From assembly GCF_022869165.1 (NCBI RefSeq), contig NZ_CP094929.1, positions 558,001 to 622,000 on the forward strand: a stretch of 64,000 nt of DNA. Direction: 5' to 3'. This DNA is from Sphaerochaeta associata. Lineage in GTDB: Bacteria; Spirochaetota; Spirochaetia; Sphaerochaetales; Sphaerochaetaceae. This document shows positions 30,677 through 39,380 of this stretch, one piece after another. Position 1 is the stretch's first letter; every line of letters begins with the position of its first letter. The position numbers and the translations under genes were made by a program. The notes under the pieces were generated by a model. The model worked only from the letters and a program-made list of their open reading frames with translations. It had not been told where the DNA came from and made no database searches.

Positions 30677-32368
30677 ATGAAACATCAGGGCCGCAGCACT
30701 ATTCAGCGCATCAATGAGATAAAGAAACTGATACAGGAACCGTTCTTGCTAATTTCCATCCTTGTAATTTTCTATCTCTTGATTCTCTTTGTCATTTTCC
30801 CGATTTATCAGGTGTTTAAGACCAGCCTGTCATACGACGGGCACTTCAGCCTGAAGAACTACAGTGATGTTCTCAGGCAGTCGTACTATATAAAGCCGCT
30901 CTTCAATTCAATGATTCTTGGAGTCCTGGTGGCAACCATTGGAACATTGGTCGGCTTTGTATTCGCCTATGCCATCACCAGGACCCCTATGAAGGCGAAA
31001 GGTGCATTCCGCTTGATTGCAACCTTCCCGATGGTAAGTCCTCCGTTTGTCGTGGCTCTTGCCTGTATACTGCTCTTTGGTAGATCGGGGATATTTGCAG
31101 GTGCGATCGGAAACATCTACGGCCTCACCGGTCTTACCATTGTTGAGGTGATCGCCTACGCTCCGACGGCCTTTCTTGCCTTAGTCGGGGTGCTGCAGGC
31201 AATAGATCCGGCCCTTGAAGAGGCCGCCATGGATTGCGGGGCCTCCAGGATTAAGATTTTCAAGACCATCATCCTGCCACTGGCCACTCCGGGCATCGTC
31301 AGTGCTTGGCTCCTGGTGTTCATCCAGTCCCTTGCAGATTTCGGCAATCCCATGATTCTAAGCGGGGATTTTTCCGTTCTCTCGGTGCAGGCGTATCTGC
31401 AGATCACCGGCATGTATGACCTTGCCCGTGGATCGACGCTGGCCATCCTGCTTTTGGTTCCCACCGTCGTCGCCTTCTACCTGCAGAAGTACCTGCTTTC
31501 CAAGAAGTCGTATGTCACGGTTACCGGCAAGCCTACATCGGCAACCATCAAGAATCTTGAATGGTACATCAAGTATCCGGTCTATGCGTTTTGCATGCTG
31601 TTTGCCCTGATCGTACTCTTGTTTTACAGCATGGTTGTCTGGGGTTCATTCCAGAAACTGTGGGGCGTCGACTCCACCCTGACACTGCGCAACTATGTGC
31701 AGATGTGGCGTGTGGGAAAGAACTACATCATCGACTCGCTCTACATTTCGGCCATCATCACTCCGATCACCGGAATTTTGAGCATGTTCATCGCCTATTT
31801 GATCACCCGCAAGCAGTTCTTCGGGCGCAATGCGATGGAGTTCTCCAGCATGCTGACCTTTGCGGTTCCCGGAACCGTTGTAGGTATCGGCTATATTCTT
31901 GCCTTCAATACTCCCTCTCCCTTGATGCCTATCACCCTTACCGGTACGGGTTTCATCATCATGGCTCTCTTGGTGTTTAGAAACCTGCCGGTCGGCATTC
32001 GAAACGGGGTTGCCGCCATCGAACAGATCGACCCTTCCATCGAGGAGGCCTCGATTGATTTAGGCGCCGACAGCGGTCTTACGTTCCGAAAGATCACCTT
32101 GCCGATGATCACCCCGGCGTTCTTTTCCGGTTTGGCCAACTGCTTCGTCCGTTCGATGACCGCCATCAGTGCCATCATCTTCGTTGTCTCGGGTCGGTGG
32201 AACTTCATCACCGTCGCCGTACTCGGGTTTGTAGACAATAGTCAGTATGCTCAGGCTGCAGCCATGAGCCTCCTGCTGATCGCCATCGTTTTGCTCGCCT
32301 TGGGCCTGATCAAGTTTGTAACAGACAAGATGGGCAGGGGCATGCAATCCACCTCAATCATTGAATAG
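30677..32368 (+). CDS. ABC transporter permease, fused two-domain FbpB/ThiP type
   Basis: 563-residue permease with two complete binding-protein-dependent transport domains in one chain. Each half carries the EAA loop that contacts the ATPase: EEAAMDCGASRIKIFKTIIL in the first and EEASIDLGADSGLTFRKITL in the second. About twelve membrane helices are predicted. The frame begins with a GTG at 30674, but the ATG at 30677 is better spaced from AGAGGTAGG. One chain forms the whole channel, as in FbpB, AfuB and ThiP. It lies between the binding protein and the ATPase of the same operon. Confidence 0.92.
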   Translation: MKHQGRSTIQRINEIKKLIQEPFLLISILVIFYLLILFVIFPIYQVFKTSLSYDGHFSLKNYSDVLRQSYYIKPLFNSMILGVLVATIGTLVGFVFAYAITRTPMKAKGAFRLIATFPMVSPPFVVALACILLFGRSGIFAGAIGNIYGLTGLTIVEVIAYAPTAFLALVGVLQAIDPALEEAAMDCGASRIKIFKTIILPLATPGIVSAWLLVFIQSLADFGNPMILSGDFSVLSVQAYLQITGMYDLARGSTLAILLLVPTVVAFYLQKYLLSKKSYVTVTGKPTSATIKNLEWYIKYPVYAFCMLFALIVLLFYSMVVWGSFQKLWGVDSTLTLRNYVQMWRVGKNYIIDSLYISAIITPITGILSMFIAYLITRKQFFGRNAMEFSSMLTFAVPGTVVGIGYILAFNTPSPLMPITLTGTGFIIMALLVFRNLPVGIRNGVAAIEQIDPSIEEASIDLGADSGLTFRKITLPMITPAFFSGLANCFVRSMTAISAIIFVVSGRWNFITVAVLGFVDNSQYAQAAAMSLLLIAIVLLALGLIKFVTDKMGRGMQSTSIIE

Positions 32369-32379
32369 GAAGAGAAGCC

Positions 32380-33468
32380 ATGAAAGAAGCATATTTGGAG
32401 TTGAAAGATTTGACGAAGTCCTTCGGAAACGATGCGGACAAGGTAGTTGCCGTCGACCATATCAATTTGCAGGTGAAAGAGGGCGATTTGGTGACCTTGC
32501 TCGGTCCCTCGGGATGCGGAAAGACCACCACCCTCAGGATGATTGCGGGTTTTCATACACCCACCGGAGGTGATGTGTATATCGACGGGGTGAGCATGAA
32601 TCAGATTCCCCCGAACAAACGTCCGACTGCGATGGTGTTTCAGAACTATGCACTGTTTCCGCATATGACGGTTTTTGAGAACATCGCCTATGGGTTGAGA
32701 ATCCGAAAAGAGAGCAATGATGAGGTGAAACGCAAGGTAGAGGATATCATGCGCCTGATCGGCCTGGAGAATCTGGGAGACCGACAACCCCGCCAGCTTT
32801 CCGGCGGTCAACAGCAGCGTGTCAGCCTCGCCAGGGCCTTGGTCATGGAGCCGAAGGTGCTGCTGTTCGATGAGCCGCTTTCCAATCTTGATGCCAAGCT
32901 CCGTGTTTCCACTCGATTGGAGATACGCAAACTGCAGCAGCGGGTGGGGATCACCAGTGTGTATGTCACCCATGACCAGGAGGAGGCGATGACGCTCTCC
33001 GACAAGGTTGTGATCATGGATAGAGGACTGATTCAGCAGGTGGGCTCCCCAGCCGAAATCTACAGCCACCCGGTCAATCGTTTTGTCGCCGGGTTCATCG
33101 GCAAGGCGAACTTTTTGCAGGCGGTTGTGGATTCGGTGGAATCAGAACAGTTGGTTCTGCAGTTTTTGGGCAAGAAGATCGTTGCACCACGTTGGAACAA
33201 GGAAATCAAGACAGGGGATGAGGTGCTCATCGTTGCCAGGCCGGAGTCGATTCTTCCTGAACACCCCAATGAGGAACTGGTGGAAGGAGTGGTTGTCAAC
33301 TCTGTCTACTTCGGCTCGCAGATGCTCTATGAGGTGGAGCTGCCCGACCATACCGTACTTCAGATTGAGGTGGCCGATCCTCAGTATCACCCGATATTCA
33401 CCCAAGGCCACAAAGTCGGATTGGCATTCAAGGACCGCAGCCTTCATGTGCTGCCGATGGAGAAATAA
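32380..33468 (+). CDS. ABC transporter ATP-binding protein, FbpC/PotA type
   Basis: 362-residue ATPase. The Walker A is GPSGCGKTT (about residues 44-52), the signature LSGGQQQRVSLARAL, Walker B VLLFDEPLSNLD and switch histidine in VTHDQEEAM. A C-terminal TOBE-like domain (from about 240) includes VLIVARPESILPEHPNEELVEG. It powers the permease at 30677-32368. It lies 11 bases after the permease and 3 bases before the PfkB kinase. Confidence 0.94.
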   Translation: MKEAYLELKDLTKSFGNDADKVVAVDHINLQVKEGDLVTLLGPSGCGKTTTLRMIAGFHTPTGGDVYIDGVSMNQIPPNKRPTAMVFQNYALFPHMTVFENIAYGLRIRKESNDEVKRKVEDIMRLIGLENLGDRQPRQLSGGQQQRVSLARALVMEPKVLLFDEPLSNLDAKLRVSTRLEIRKLQQRVGITSVYVTHDQEEAMTLSDKVVIMDRGLIQQVGSPAEIYSHPVNRFVAGFIGKANFLQAVVDSVESEQLVLQFLGKKIVAPRWNKEIKTGDEVLIVARPESILPEHPNEELVEGVVVNSVYFGSQMLYEVELPDHTVLQIEVADPQYHPIFTQGHKVGLAFKDRSLHVLPMEK

Positions 33469-33471
33469 AGA

Positions 33472-34347
33472 ATGAACTATGACATCTTGATGCTGGGCCA
33501 CATCTCCCAGGATGTTCTGATCGACCATCAGAACGTACGACAGGACATCGTGGGAGGGGCTGTTGTCTACTCCTCGTTTGCTGCAGGTTCTGCAGGCAAG
33601 CGTGTAAAGGTGATCACCAAGCTTGCGGCCAAGGACCTCAACATCCTCAAGGACCTTGAGCATCCGCTGGTGGACTGGGATGTATTGCCCTCCAGGGAGA
33701 GTACATCGATCAAGAACACCTATTTTACTGCAGACAAGGAGAGGCGCGAGGTGATTCTGCTCTCCCAGGCTGATCCTTTCACCCTCGAGGAAGTACAGGC
33801 AGAGGCCTCCATCTACCACCTTGCCGGCCTGTTCGGCGGTGAAATTCCCGACTCCTTGGTCCTGCCGCTTTCCAAGCGGGGCAAAGTCGCCCTCGACGCC
33901 CAAGGGGTGCTTCGGTGTCTGGATGAACAGAAAAATCTTGTTTTCAAGGACTGGCGGCGCAAGCAGGAGTTGCTTCCCTATATTACCTACTTCAAGACCG
34001 ATGCCGCCGAGGCAAAGATACTCACCGGCTTGGATAACCGACAGGAGGCCGCCCGTCTCTTATACTCCTGGGGGGCCCAGGAGGTGATGCTCACGCACAA
34101 TACCGAGGTGATGGTCTGCCATCAGGGGAACATCCATACTGCTCCATTCACCAACGTCAACAACAGCGGGCGGACCGGACGGGGTGATACCACCTTTGCC
34201 GCCTACCTCGCATGGAGGCAGGACCACGATGCAGCAGAGTCCACCCGCTTTGCTGCTGCACTGTGCAGTCTGAAGATGGAGAAGCCCGGAGTCTTCCGGG
34301 GAACCCTTGAAGAGGTGCTCAAGCGGATGGAGCAGGATCGAATGTAG
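33472..34347 (+). CDS. PfkB/ribokinase-family carbohydrate kinase
   Basis: 291-residue kinase-like protein. The C-terminal PfkB signature appears as NNSGRTGRGDTTFAAYLA, with GRGD in place of the usual GAGD; the catalytic Asp is kept. The N-terminal signature region VGGAVVYSSFAAGSAGKRVKVITKLA is also recognisable. It lies 3 bases after the ATPase, so it is part of the importer operon and probably phosphorylates the imported compound or its product. A terminator follows 20 bases later. The substrate is unknown. Confidence 0.88.
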   Translation: MNYDILMLGHISQDVLIDHQNVRQDIVGGAVVYSSFAAGSAGKRVKVITKLAAKDLNILKDLEHPLVDWDVLPSRESTSIKNTYFTADKERREVILLSQADPFTLEEVQAEASIYHLAGLFGGEIPDSLVLPLSKRGKVALDAQGVLRCLDEQKNLVFKDWRRKQELLPYITYFKTDAAEAKILTGLDNRQEAARLLYSWGAQEVMLTHNTEVMVCHQGNIHTAPFTNVNNSGRTGRGDTTFAAYLAWRQDHDAAESTRFAAALCSLKMEKPGVFRGTLEEVLKRMEQDRM

Positions 34348-34367
34348 TGAATGTATCCGTGGAGTAT

Positions 34368-34404
34368 GGGAGGTGTTTCAAGGGAGACCTCCCTTCTCTT
34401 TTTA
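34368..34404 (+). terminator. Rho-independent terminator after the PfkB gene
   Basis: Stem GGGAGGT/ACCTCCC with a 12-base loop (34368-34393), followed by TTCTCTTTTT. Confidence 0.7.
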
Positions 34405-34432
34405 TTGCAGATTTTCCGTTAATCATTATACT
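34405..34432 (+). promoter_or_regulatory. Promoter of the Gfo/Idh/MocA gene
   Basis: -35 TTGCAG (34405-34410), a 16-base spacer and -10 TATACT (34427-34432), directly after the terminator of the previous operon. Confidence 0.55.
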
Positions 34433-34451
34433 GATGATGCAAGGAGCAGCT

Positions 34452-35597
34452 ATGCACATACTTGGAGTGGCCGTCATCGGTTGTGGCGGTATTTCTAAAG
34501 CGCATGTCGAGGGGTATCAGGCGTTGGGACAGGAGTGTGAGATTCGCTGCCTTTGCGACATCTATCCCCAGAAGATGGAGAGCCTGAAACAACAATATAT
34601 GCTAGGCAATTTGGTTGAAGTGGAAGATTATCACCAGTTGCTCGATCGGAAAGACATTGACTTGGTCTCCATTTGCCTTCCTCCCTCACTGCACTGTCAG
34701 GTTTCGGTTGATTTTCTCAGAGCCGGTAAACATGTTCTGTGTGAGAAGCCTATGGCGCCTTCTCTTGCTGAGTGCGACATTATGATGAAAGCCGAGATTG
34801 AGAGCGGAAAAATGCTTTCCATCGTTTCGCAGAACCGCTTTAAAACCGATACGATGCGCATGAAAGCCTTGATTGAAGGAGGCAAGCTCGGCAAGGTGTT
34901 GCTGGCTCGCGTCAACTCCATGTGGTGGAGAGGCTCGAAGTATTACGACCTTTGGTGGCGCGGAACCTATGAGAAAGAAGGTGGAGGCTGCACGCTCAAC
35001 CATGCAGTGCACCAGATTGATATACTGGTTTGGCTCCTTGGCATGCCGCAAAGCGTGTACTCAGTCATGAGTAATGTGGCGCATACCAACTCGGAGGTGG
35101 AGGATCTCTCTCTTTCAATACTAACGTATCCAGGAATGCTCGCCCAGGTTGACGCTGCTTTGGTCGACCATGATGAGAAGCAGGAATTTTTCTTCGCTTG
35201 TGAAAAGGCTACAGTAGGTATTCCTTGGATGGTCAAGGCATGCAAACAGCGGCCGAATGGATTTCTTGAGCCGAACTTGGAACAGGAGCGGGAGCTGAAC
35301 AGGTTTGTAGAAACCCTGCCGATGCTTGAGAAGGAACGGCATGCAGCCCAGATTGAGGATGTAGTGCAGGCTGTTCTCAGCGATCGAACTCCTTGTGTGA
35401 CATCAAAGGATGGGCGTAATGCAGTCGAGCTGATCAGTGCCATGTATAAGAGTGCAACATGTACTCACAGCGTAATACTTCCTTTGGAGTCTGAAGACCC
35501 GTTCTACACTCAGGAAGGAATGATGAGGCATGCGGTTCGTTATTACAAGAAACAACAATCAGTGGATAACCTTGAGGATGCTGGAATAACCTTGTAG
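34452..35597 (+). CDS. Gfo/Idh/MocA-family oxidoreductase
   Basis: 381-residue NAD(P)-dependent sugar or inositol dehydrogenase-like enzyme. The Rossmann start is VAVIGCGGISKAHVEGYQ, the family motif CEKPMAPS follows near residue 100, and the substrate domain contains GGGCTLNHAVHQIDILVWLLG with the catalytic His region. The ATG at 34452 follows AAGGAG; the frame is open 35 codons further upstream but without a start signal. It is a single gene between a terminator and the convergent AraC gene (19-base gap). Its position beside the glycan locus suggests a role in metabolism of a released sugar. Confidence 0.9.
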   Translation: MHILGVAVIGCGGISKAHVEGYQALGQECEIRCLCDIYPQKMESLKQQYMLGNLVEVEDYHQLLDRKDIDLVSICLPPSLHCQVSVDFLRAGKHVLCEKPMAPSLAECDIMMKAEIESGKMLSIVSQNRFKTDTMRMKALIEGGKLGKVLLARVNSMWWRGSKYYDLWWRGTYEKEGGGCTLNHAVHQIDILVWLLGMPQSVYSVMSNVAHTNSEVEDLSLSILTYPGMLAQVDAALVDHDEKQEFFFACEKATVGIPWMVKACKQRPNGFLEPNLEQERELNRFVETLPMLEKERHAAQIEDVVQAVLSDRTPCVTSKDGRNAVELISAMYKSATCTHSVILPLESEDPFYTQEGMMRHAVRYYKKQQSVDNLEDAGITL

Positions 35598-35616
35598 GAT
35601 GATTCGGACTTGAAAT

Positions 35617-36612
35617 TCAGCGAAGCATCGCTGATCGCTTTCCTTCCTGCTCCTCGGGGGTCTGCAATATCCTGGGCAGCGATGCATGGGCATTACGCTC
35701 GGGGTCGGACTGACGAAGAAGCAGTAGTGATTGGTGATTCACATCCTTTCTGAACTCAGTCGGATTCATGTTGCAGTATTTGTGGAAAACACGGTTGAAC
35801 TGACTGAATGAGGAAAATCCACATCGTGAGCAGATATCCCTGATCGGGGTAGTGCTGTACAGCAACAGGTTCTGTGCATTACGCACCCGAACCAGTTGAA
35901 GGTAGGTGATGTAGGTCGTACCGGTCACCTCCTTGAATTGCCTTGAGAGATAGAAGGGACTTATGGAGAACTTGAGGGCTATGTCGGCAAGCGGCAGGTC
36001 CTCTTCGAAATGGCTGTGCATGTAGCTGGTGACTTCGTAGATTTTCTGGGTGATCGAGTCGACAATCTCCTGCTTGGTATAGCGATTGGCCTTCCTGTTG
36101 GTGGCAATGATCCAGAGAATCCTCTGGAAGGTGTTGTGGATCATCAAATCCGAGCCGGGAATGCTGCTTGTTCCCATCAGGTAGATTTCATTGAAAAGCT
36201 TGATGATGCCTTGCAGGATGGTCGGCTCGAACCGATAGATGGGAATCTTCTCCTCGAACAAGGAGAGCAGTCGCTCCGTCTGTCGCTCAAACCCGATGGG
36301 AATCGGGAACTGAAAGGCAATTACAAGCCGAGACTTCGAACTCTCGTGCTCCGGGTAGAGACTCTTATGCAGGCACATCGGCTTGAGCAGCACTATGTCG
36401 CCACGTTGCAAGGAAAAGTATTCACCCTCGATGATGTGTGTCGCAGCATCGTCGAGCAGGACATACACCTCATAGTAGGTGTGAAAGTGCTGGAACTCCA
36501 TATTCAAATGGCGTTTCTGATAATCGAAGACATAAAAGACAGGATCATCCACCTGATTGACCTTGATGACCAAGGACTCATTGAAGAGCATGTCCAATTT
36601 TTCGTACTTCAT
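35617..36612 (-). CDS. AraC-family regulator with N-terminal cupin domain (paralogue 1)
   Basis: 331-residue regulator. The N-terminal half is a sugar-sensing cupin-like domain (NMEFQHFHTYYEVYVLLDDA, IIEGEYFSLQRGDIVLLKP). The C-terminal half has the AraC double helix-turn-helix: LPLADIALKFSISPFYLSRQF and TPIRDICSRCGFSSFSQFNRVF. It is closely related along its whole length to the regulator at 46714-47736, including an unusual shared tail (SDPERNAHAS versus LDPERNTDAT). It is divergent from the 839-residue toroid gene, with an inverted repeat in between, and probably activates the glycan locus. Confidence 0.92.
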   Translation of the reverse strand: MKYEKLDMLFNESLVIKVNQVDDPVFYVFDYQKRHLNMEFQHFHTYYEVYVLLDDAATHIIEGEYFSLQRGDIVLLKPMCLHKSLYPEHESSKSRLVIAFQFPIPIGFERQTERLLSLFEEKIPIYRFEPTILQGIIKLFNEIYLMGTSSIPGSDLMIHNTFQRILWIIATNRKANRYTKQEIVDSITQKIYEVTSYMHSHFEEDLPLADIALKFSISPFYLSRQFKEVTGTTYITYLQLVRVRNAQNLLLYSTTPIRDICSRCGFSSFSQFNRVFHKYCNMNPTEFRKDVNHQSLLLLRQSDPERNAHASLPRILQTPEEQEGKRSAMLR

Positions 36613-36664
36613 GCTCCCATCCTACTGTAAAACGCATGAAATGCAAGCTCGAATATATTTCTCA

Positions 36665-36686
36665 GCAAGAAATACGTGGTTCTTGC
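36665..36686. promoter_or_regulatory. Inverted repeat between the AraC gene and the toroid gene
   Basis: GCAAGAA-atacgtgg-TTCTTGC, two perfect 7-base arms. It overlaps the position of the -35 box for the -10 TATACT at 36700-36705; the -35 itself (TGGTTC) is poor, as in activator-dependent promoters. The 10-mer GCAAGAAATA recurs at 52150-52159. Confidence 0.5.
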
Positions 36687-36699
36687 AATAAAGCGGGCA

Positions 36700-36705
36700 T
36701 ATACT
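36700..36705 (+). promoter_or_regulatory. -10 box of the toroid gene
   Basis: TATACT, 22 bases before the ATG at 36728. No consensus -35 is present, which suggests that activator binding at 36665-36686 is needed. Confidence 0.45.
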
Positions 36706-36727
36706 TCTCTATGTGGGAGGACCATCC

Positions 36728-39247
36728 ATGCAATATCTTACCTATGCATTACAGCAAGGCGGCATCATCAATCGGTTTCTCGTCAGTGAAACGCATACAC
36801 AACCTGTCAGGGGTGAAGCCGTAGTCATTCAAAAAGAGGCGAATGTCTGGGAAGGCTCGGTGGGTGCGGCAACGCATGTGAATCCCGTGAGGGAAACCTT
36901 TGTCCAGCAGCGAAGACAGGCCATTGAATCCTATCCAACGTTCATCGAAAAACAGGCTGGAGGATCAGTCCTCATCGACGGGACAGCTCATCAGCTTTCA
37001 GCCCGTTTTCCCTTCAACGACCCGGTGCTCTCACTTTCCGGCTTCTATCCCAATCCTACGTGGATCAGTGCAACAGCAATCACCTACCTCGACTCACAAA
37101 AGCAGAGGGATGTCGGTTGCGTTCTCTCTGTCTGTGGAGGAGCCAGAATTTGGGTTAATGAAAACCTGGTGGCTTCGTTTACTCCGCACTTGAGAAACCA
37201 GATGCAGCAGACACACATTGTGCTCCCGCTGAAAGTGGGTGAGAACGAAGTGGTGGTGTTCTGGGATGAGTTTGCAGAGCGTGACAGCGATTGTTCCTTT
37301 TCTCTATCCCTGGATTCAGACTGTGAAGGACTTGTCCAGAAGCTGCCCATCGGCGAGTGCGATGCCGCTCTGGTTCTGGCGGTGGAGGAAGCGTTGGGAA
37401 ACCTCAGTTGCAGGAGCAATCATGTACGGAAAGGCGAGGTCGAATTGTTCTGTCCCAATCCGTATGAGCATCAGACTCTTGAGATCCACCTTATCGGAGC
37501 CACCGAAGAGAACTTCATGGTCGGAGATCTCTACGAGACTACGGCGGTCATTCTTCCCGGAAAGAACACCTGCTCCCTCGGGCCCTGCGAAAAGCTGCCC
37601 ATCGGATATCTGCAGTTCAAGGCAACGGCAGTGGTACAGGGGATGAGCATGAGCTATCACCTGGCGTTTGAGAACTTCCCCCTCTCCCTGGTTCCACAGG
37701 CAAAAGCGACCATGGATGAGCGCAAGCAACAGGCTTTCGAGGTGCTTGCCCGGTACGGAGAGCGCAACGCAAATCGTGCGGTTGCAATCCTGCATGCAGA
37801 CGGACCGAGGGATGAGTTTGAGCATATCCTGCGCCGTCAGATCACCTTCATCAACAAGCGAAGCGATTGCAGTGACTTCTATCTCTCCTATTTTCCCCAT
37901 ATCCTGAGAACCTTTGCCGACCATCCCTATGTTACCGAGGATTTGAAAGAGGAGATGAAGCACTGCCTGCTCAATTTCCGTTACTGGCACGATGAACCCG
38001 GTGACGACGCCATGTGGTTCTACAGCGAGAACCACGCCCTTATGTTCCATGTCTGCCAGCTGCTCGCCGGAGAGCTGTATCCGGATGAGGTGTTTACCAA
38101 CAGCGGCATGACTGGGGCCCGGATGCAGGAAAAAGCCGTCGGCTTGCTGCGCCCGTGGTTTGAGACCTTCTTCGCCATCGGGTTCACCGAGTGGAACAGC
38201 CCTCCCTACCTGCCCATCGATGCACTGGGGTTTGCCAGCCTGTATGCACAGACAAGCAATCAGGAGATGAAGGACCTGGCCAGGAAGGCGATGGACTCAA
38301 TCTATTACATTCTTGCAATCAACTCACTCGATGGGATTTTCTGTACCACCGCCGGCCGCACCTATCCCAAGGAGTTGTTCGGAAACAACTCCAACTGTCC
38401 ATCCTTCATCAATTGGATCGGCTATGGCATCGGCAATACCAGCCACGCCGGCAAGGGTGTGACCGCCCTCTGTTTCTCCGACTACCAGGCTCCACAGGAG
38501 TACCGCCAATTCTGTCAGGTTCCCAAAGGCAAGGCGCTTATCAGCCAGTCGACGCACGGCTACAACGGACACGCCGATGTGTATGTCTGTAAAACCTCCT
38601 GTTCACTGCTCAGCAGCGCCAACAACTTCCGAGTCGGAGAGCGTGGGTTCCAGGAGAATCCCATCCACCTTATCTTTTCAGCCACCGAGCAGGTATGGAT
38701 TAACCACCCGGGCGAACACAACCTATTCGGCCATGCCCGGCCATCCTACTGGGCGGGTAACGGGACGTTGCCGCGGGTGAACCAGTATGAGAACTTTGCT
38801 TGTGTTGTTTTCAACAATGATCCTGCCCATCCTGTAGATTTCACCCATGTCTACCTGCCGACCATGGAGTTCGCTTCTTTTGAGAGGAGAGGCAGCTGGC
38901 TCTTTGCTGCATCGCATAATGGAGGGTATGTCGGTGTGTACTGCTCCCAATACCTTGAGCCTGCAGGCTACGGTCCGAACAAGGAGCGTGAGTTCATCGC
39001 AGCAGGCAGGAAGGCCGTCTATCTGCTGAGGGTGGGGTCGCAGTGCAGCTTCGGCAGCTTTGCATCTTTCATCAAGGCGATGCTCGATTCTGATTTGTCG
39101 GCAACAGATCAGGCGTTTGTATTCGAGGACCCGTCCCTCGGTCGTCTGGAGGGGGGCTGGGACGCATCATTGGAGGTCCAAGGACAGACGATCAAGTACA
39201 ATAATTTTGACCCGGTTGGAACGAATCTGTGGTATGTGGAGCGATAA
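36728..39247 (+). CDS. Uncharacterised large protein, alpha/alpha-toroid polysaccharide-lyase-like architecture
   Basis: 839 residues with no signal peptide, so cytoplasmic. Three regions can be seen. An N-terminal beta-rich part (about 1-330) resembles the carbohydrate-binding beta-sandwiches of glycoside hydrolases (CGGARIWVNENLV, LPLKVGENEVVVFWDEFAER). A helical middle (about 335-590) has FYSENHALMFHVCQLLAGEL near residue 430 and GFTEWNSPPYLPIDALGFAS near 485, typical of an alpha/alpha toroid. A C-terminal beta-rich part has HGYNGHADVYVC near 610 and WAGNGTLPRVNQYEN, reminiscent of heparinase II/III-type lyases. No catalytic activity is established. ATG at 36728 follows GGAGG. It sits next to an oligosaccharide importer, GH38 and GH105 genes, so it probably acts on the imported glycan. 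Confidence 0.7.
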   Translation: MQYLTYALQQGGIINRFLVSETHTQPVRGEAVVIQKEANVWEGSVGAATHVNPVRETFVQQRRQAIESYPTFIEKQAGGSVLIDGTAHQLSARFPFNDPVLSLSGFYPNPTWISATAITYLDSQKQRDVGCVLSVCGGARIWVNENLVASFTPHLRNQMQQTHIVLPLKVGENEVVVFWDEFAERDSDCSFSLSLDSDCEGLVQKLPIGECDAALVLAVEEALGNLSCRSNHVRKGEVELFCPNPYEHQTLEIHLIGATEENFMVGDLYETTAVILPGKNTCSLGPCEKLPIGYLQFKATAVVQGMSMSYHLAFENFPLSLVPQAKATMDERKQQAFEVLARYGERNANRAVAILHADGPRDEFEHILRRQITFINKRSDCSDFYLSYFPHILRTFADHPYVTEDLKEEMKHCLLNFRYWHDEPGDDAMWFYSENHALMFHVCQLLAGELYPDEVFTNSGMTGARMQEKAVGLLRPWFETFFAIGFTEWNSPPYLPIDALGFASLYAQTSNQEMKDLARKAMDSIYYILAINSLDGIFCTTAGRTYPKELFGNNSNCPSFINWIGYGIGNTSHAGKGVTALCFSDYQAPQEYRQFCQVPKGKALISQSTHGYNGHADVYVCKTSCSLLSSANNFRVGERGFQENPIHLIFSATEQVWINHPGEHNLFGHARPSYWAGNGTLPRVNQYENFACVVFNNDPAHPVDFTHVYLPTMEFASFERRGSWLFAASHNGGYVGVYCSQYLEPAGYGPNKEREFIAAGRKAVYLLRVGSQCSFGSFASFIKAMLDSDLSATDQAFVFEDPSLGRLEGGWDASLEVQGQTIKYNNFDPVGTNLWYVER

Positions 39248-39316
39248 AACGCAAGATATGCACACTCAAAACGGTTTATTGGGCAAAAAAGTTGTAGTTT
39301 TCTATCTATGGCTCTT

Positions 39317-39343
39317 TATACTGAAGATGAGAGCATAGCTCTC
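39317..39343 (+). promoter_or_regulatory. -10 box and start-site hairpin upstream of the oligosaccharide binding-protein gene
   Basis: TATACT (39317-39322) is followed at the expected start site by a perfect small hairpin GAGAGC-ATA-GCTCTC (39329-39343), which would form the very 5' end of the mRNA. TTGTAG lies 19 bases upstream of the -10, longer than ideal. The hairpin may stabilise the mRNA or act as an operator. Confidence 0.45.
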
Positions 39344-39380
39344 CAATTCGATTTGTTTTCTCATACGTAGGAGGTATGAT

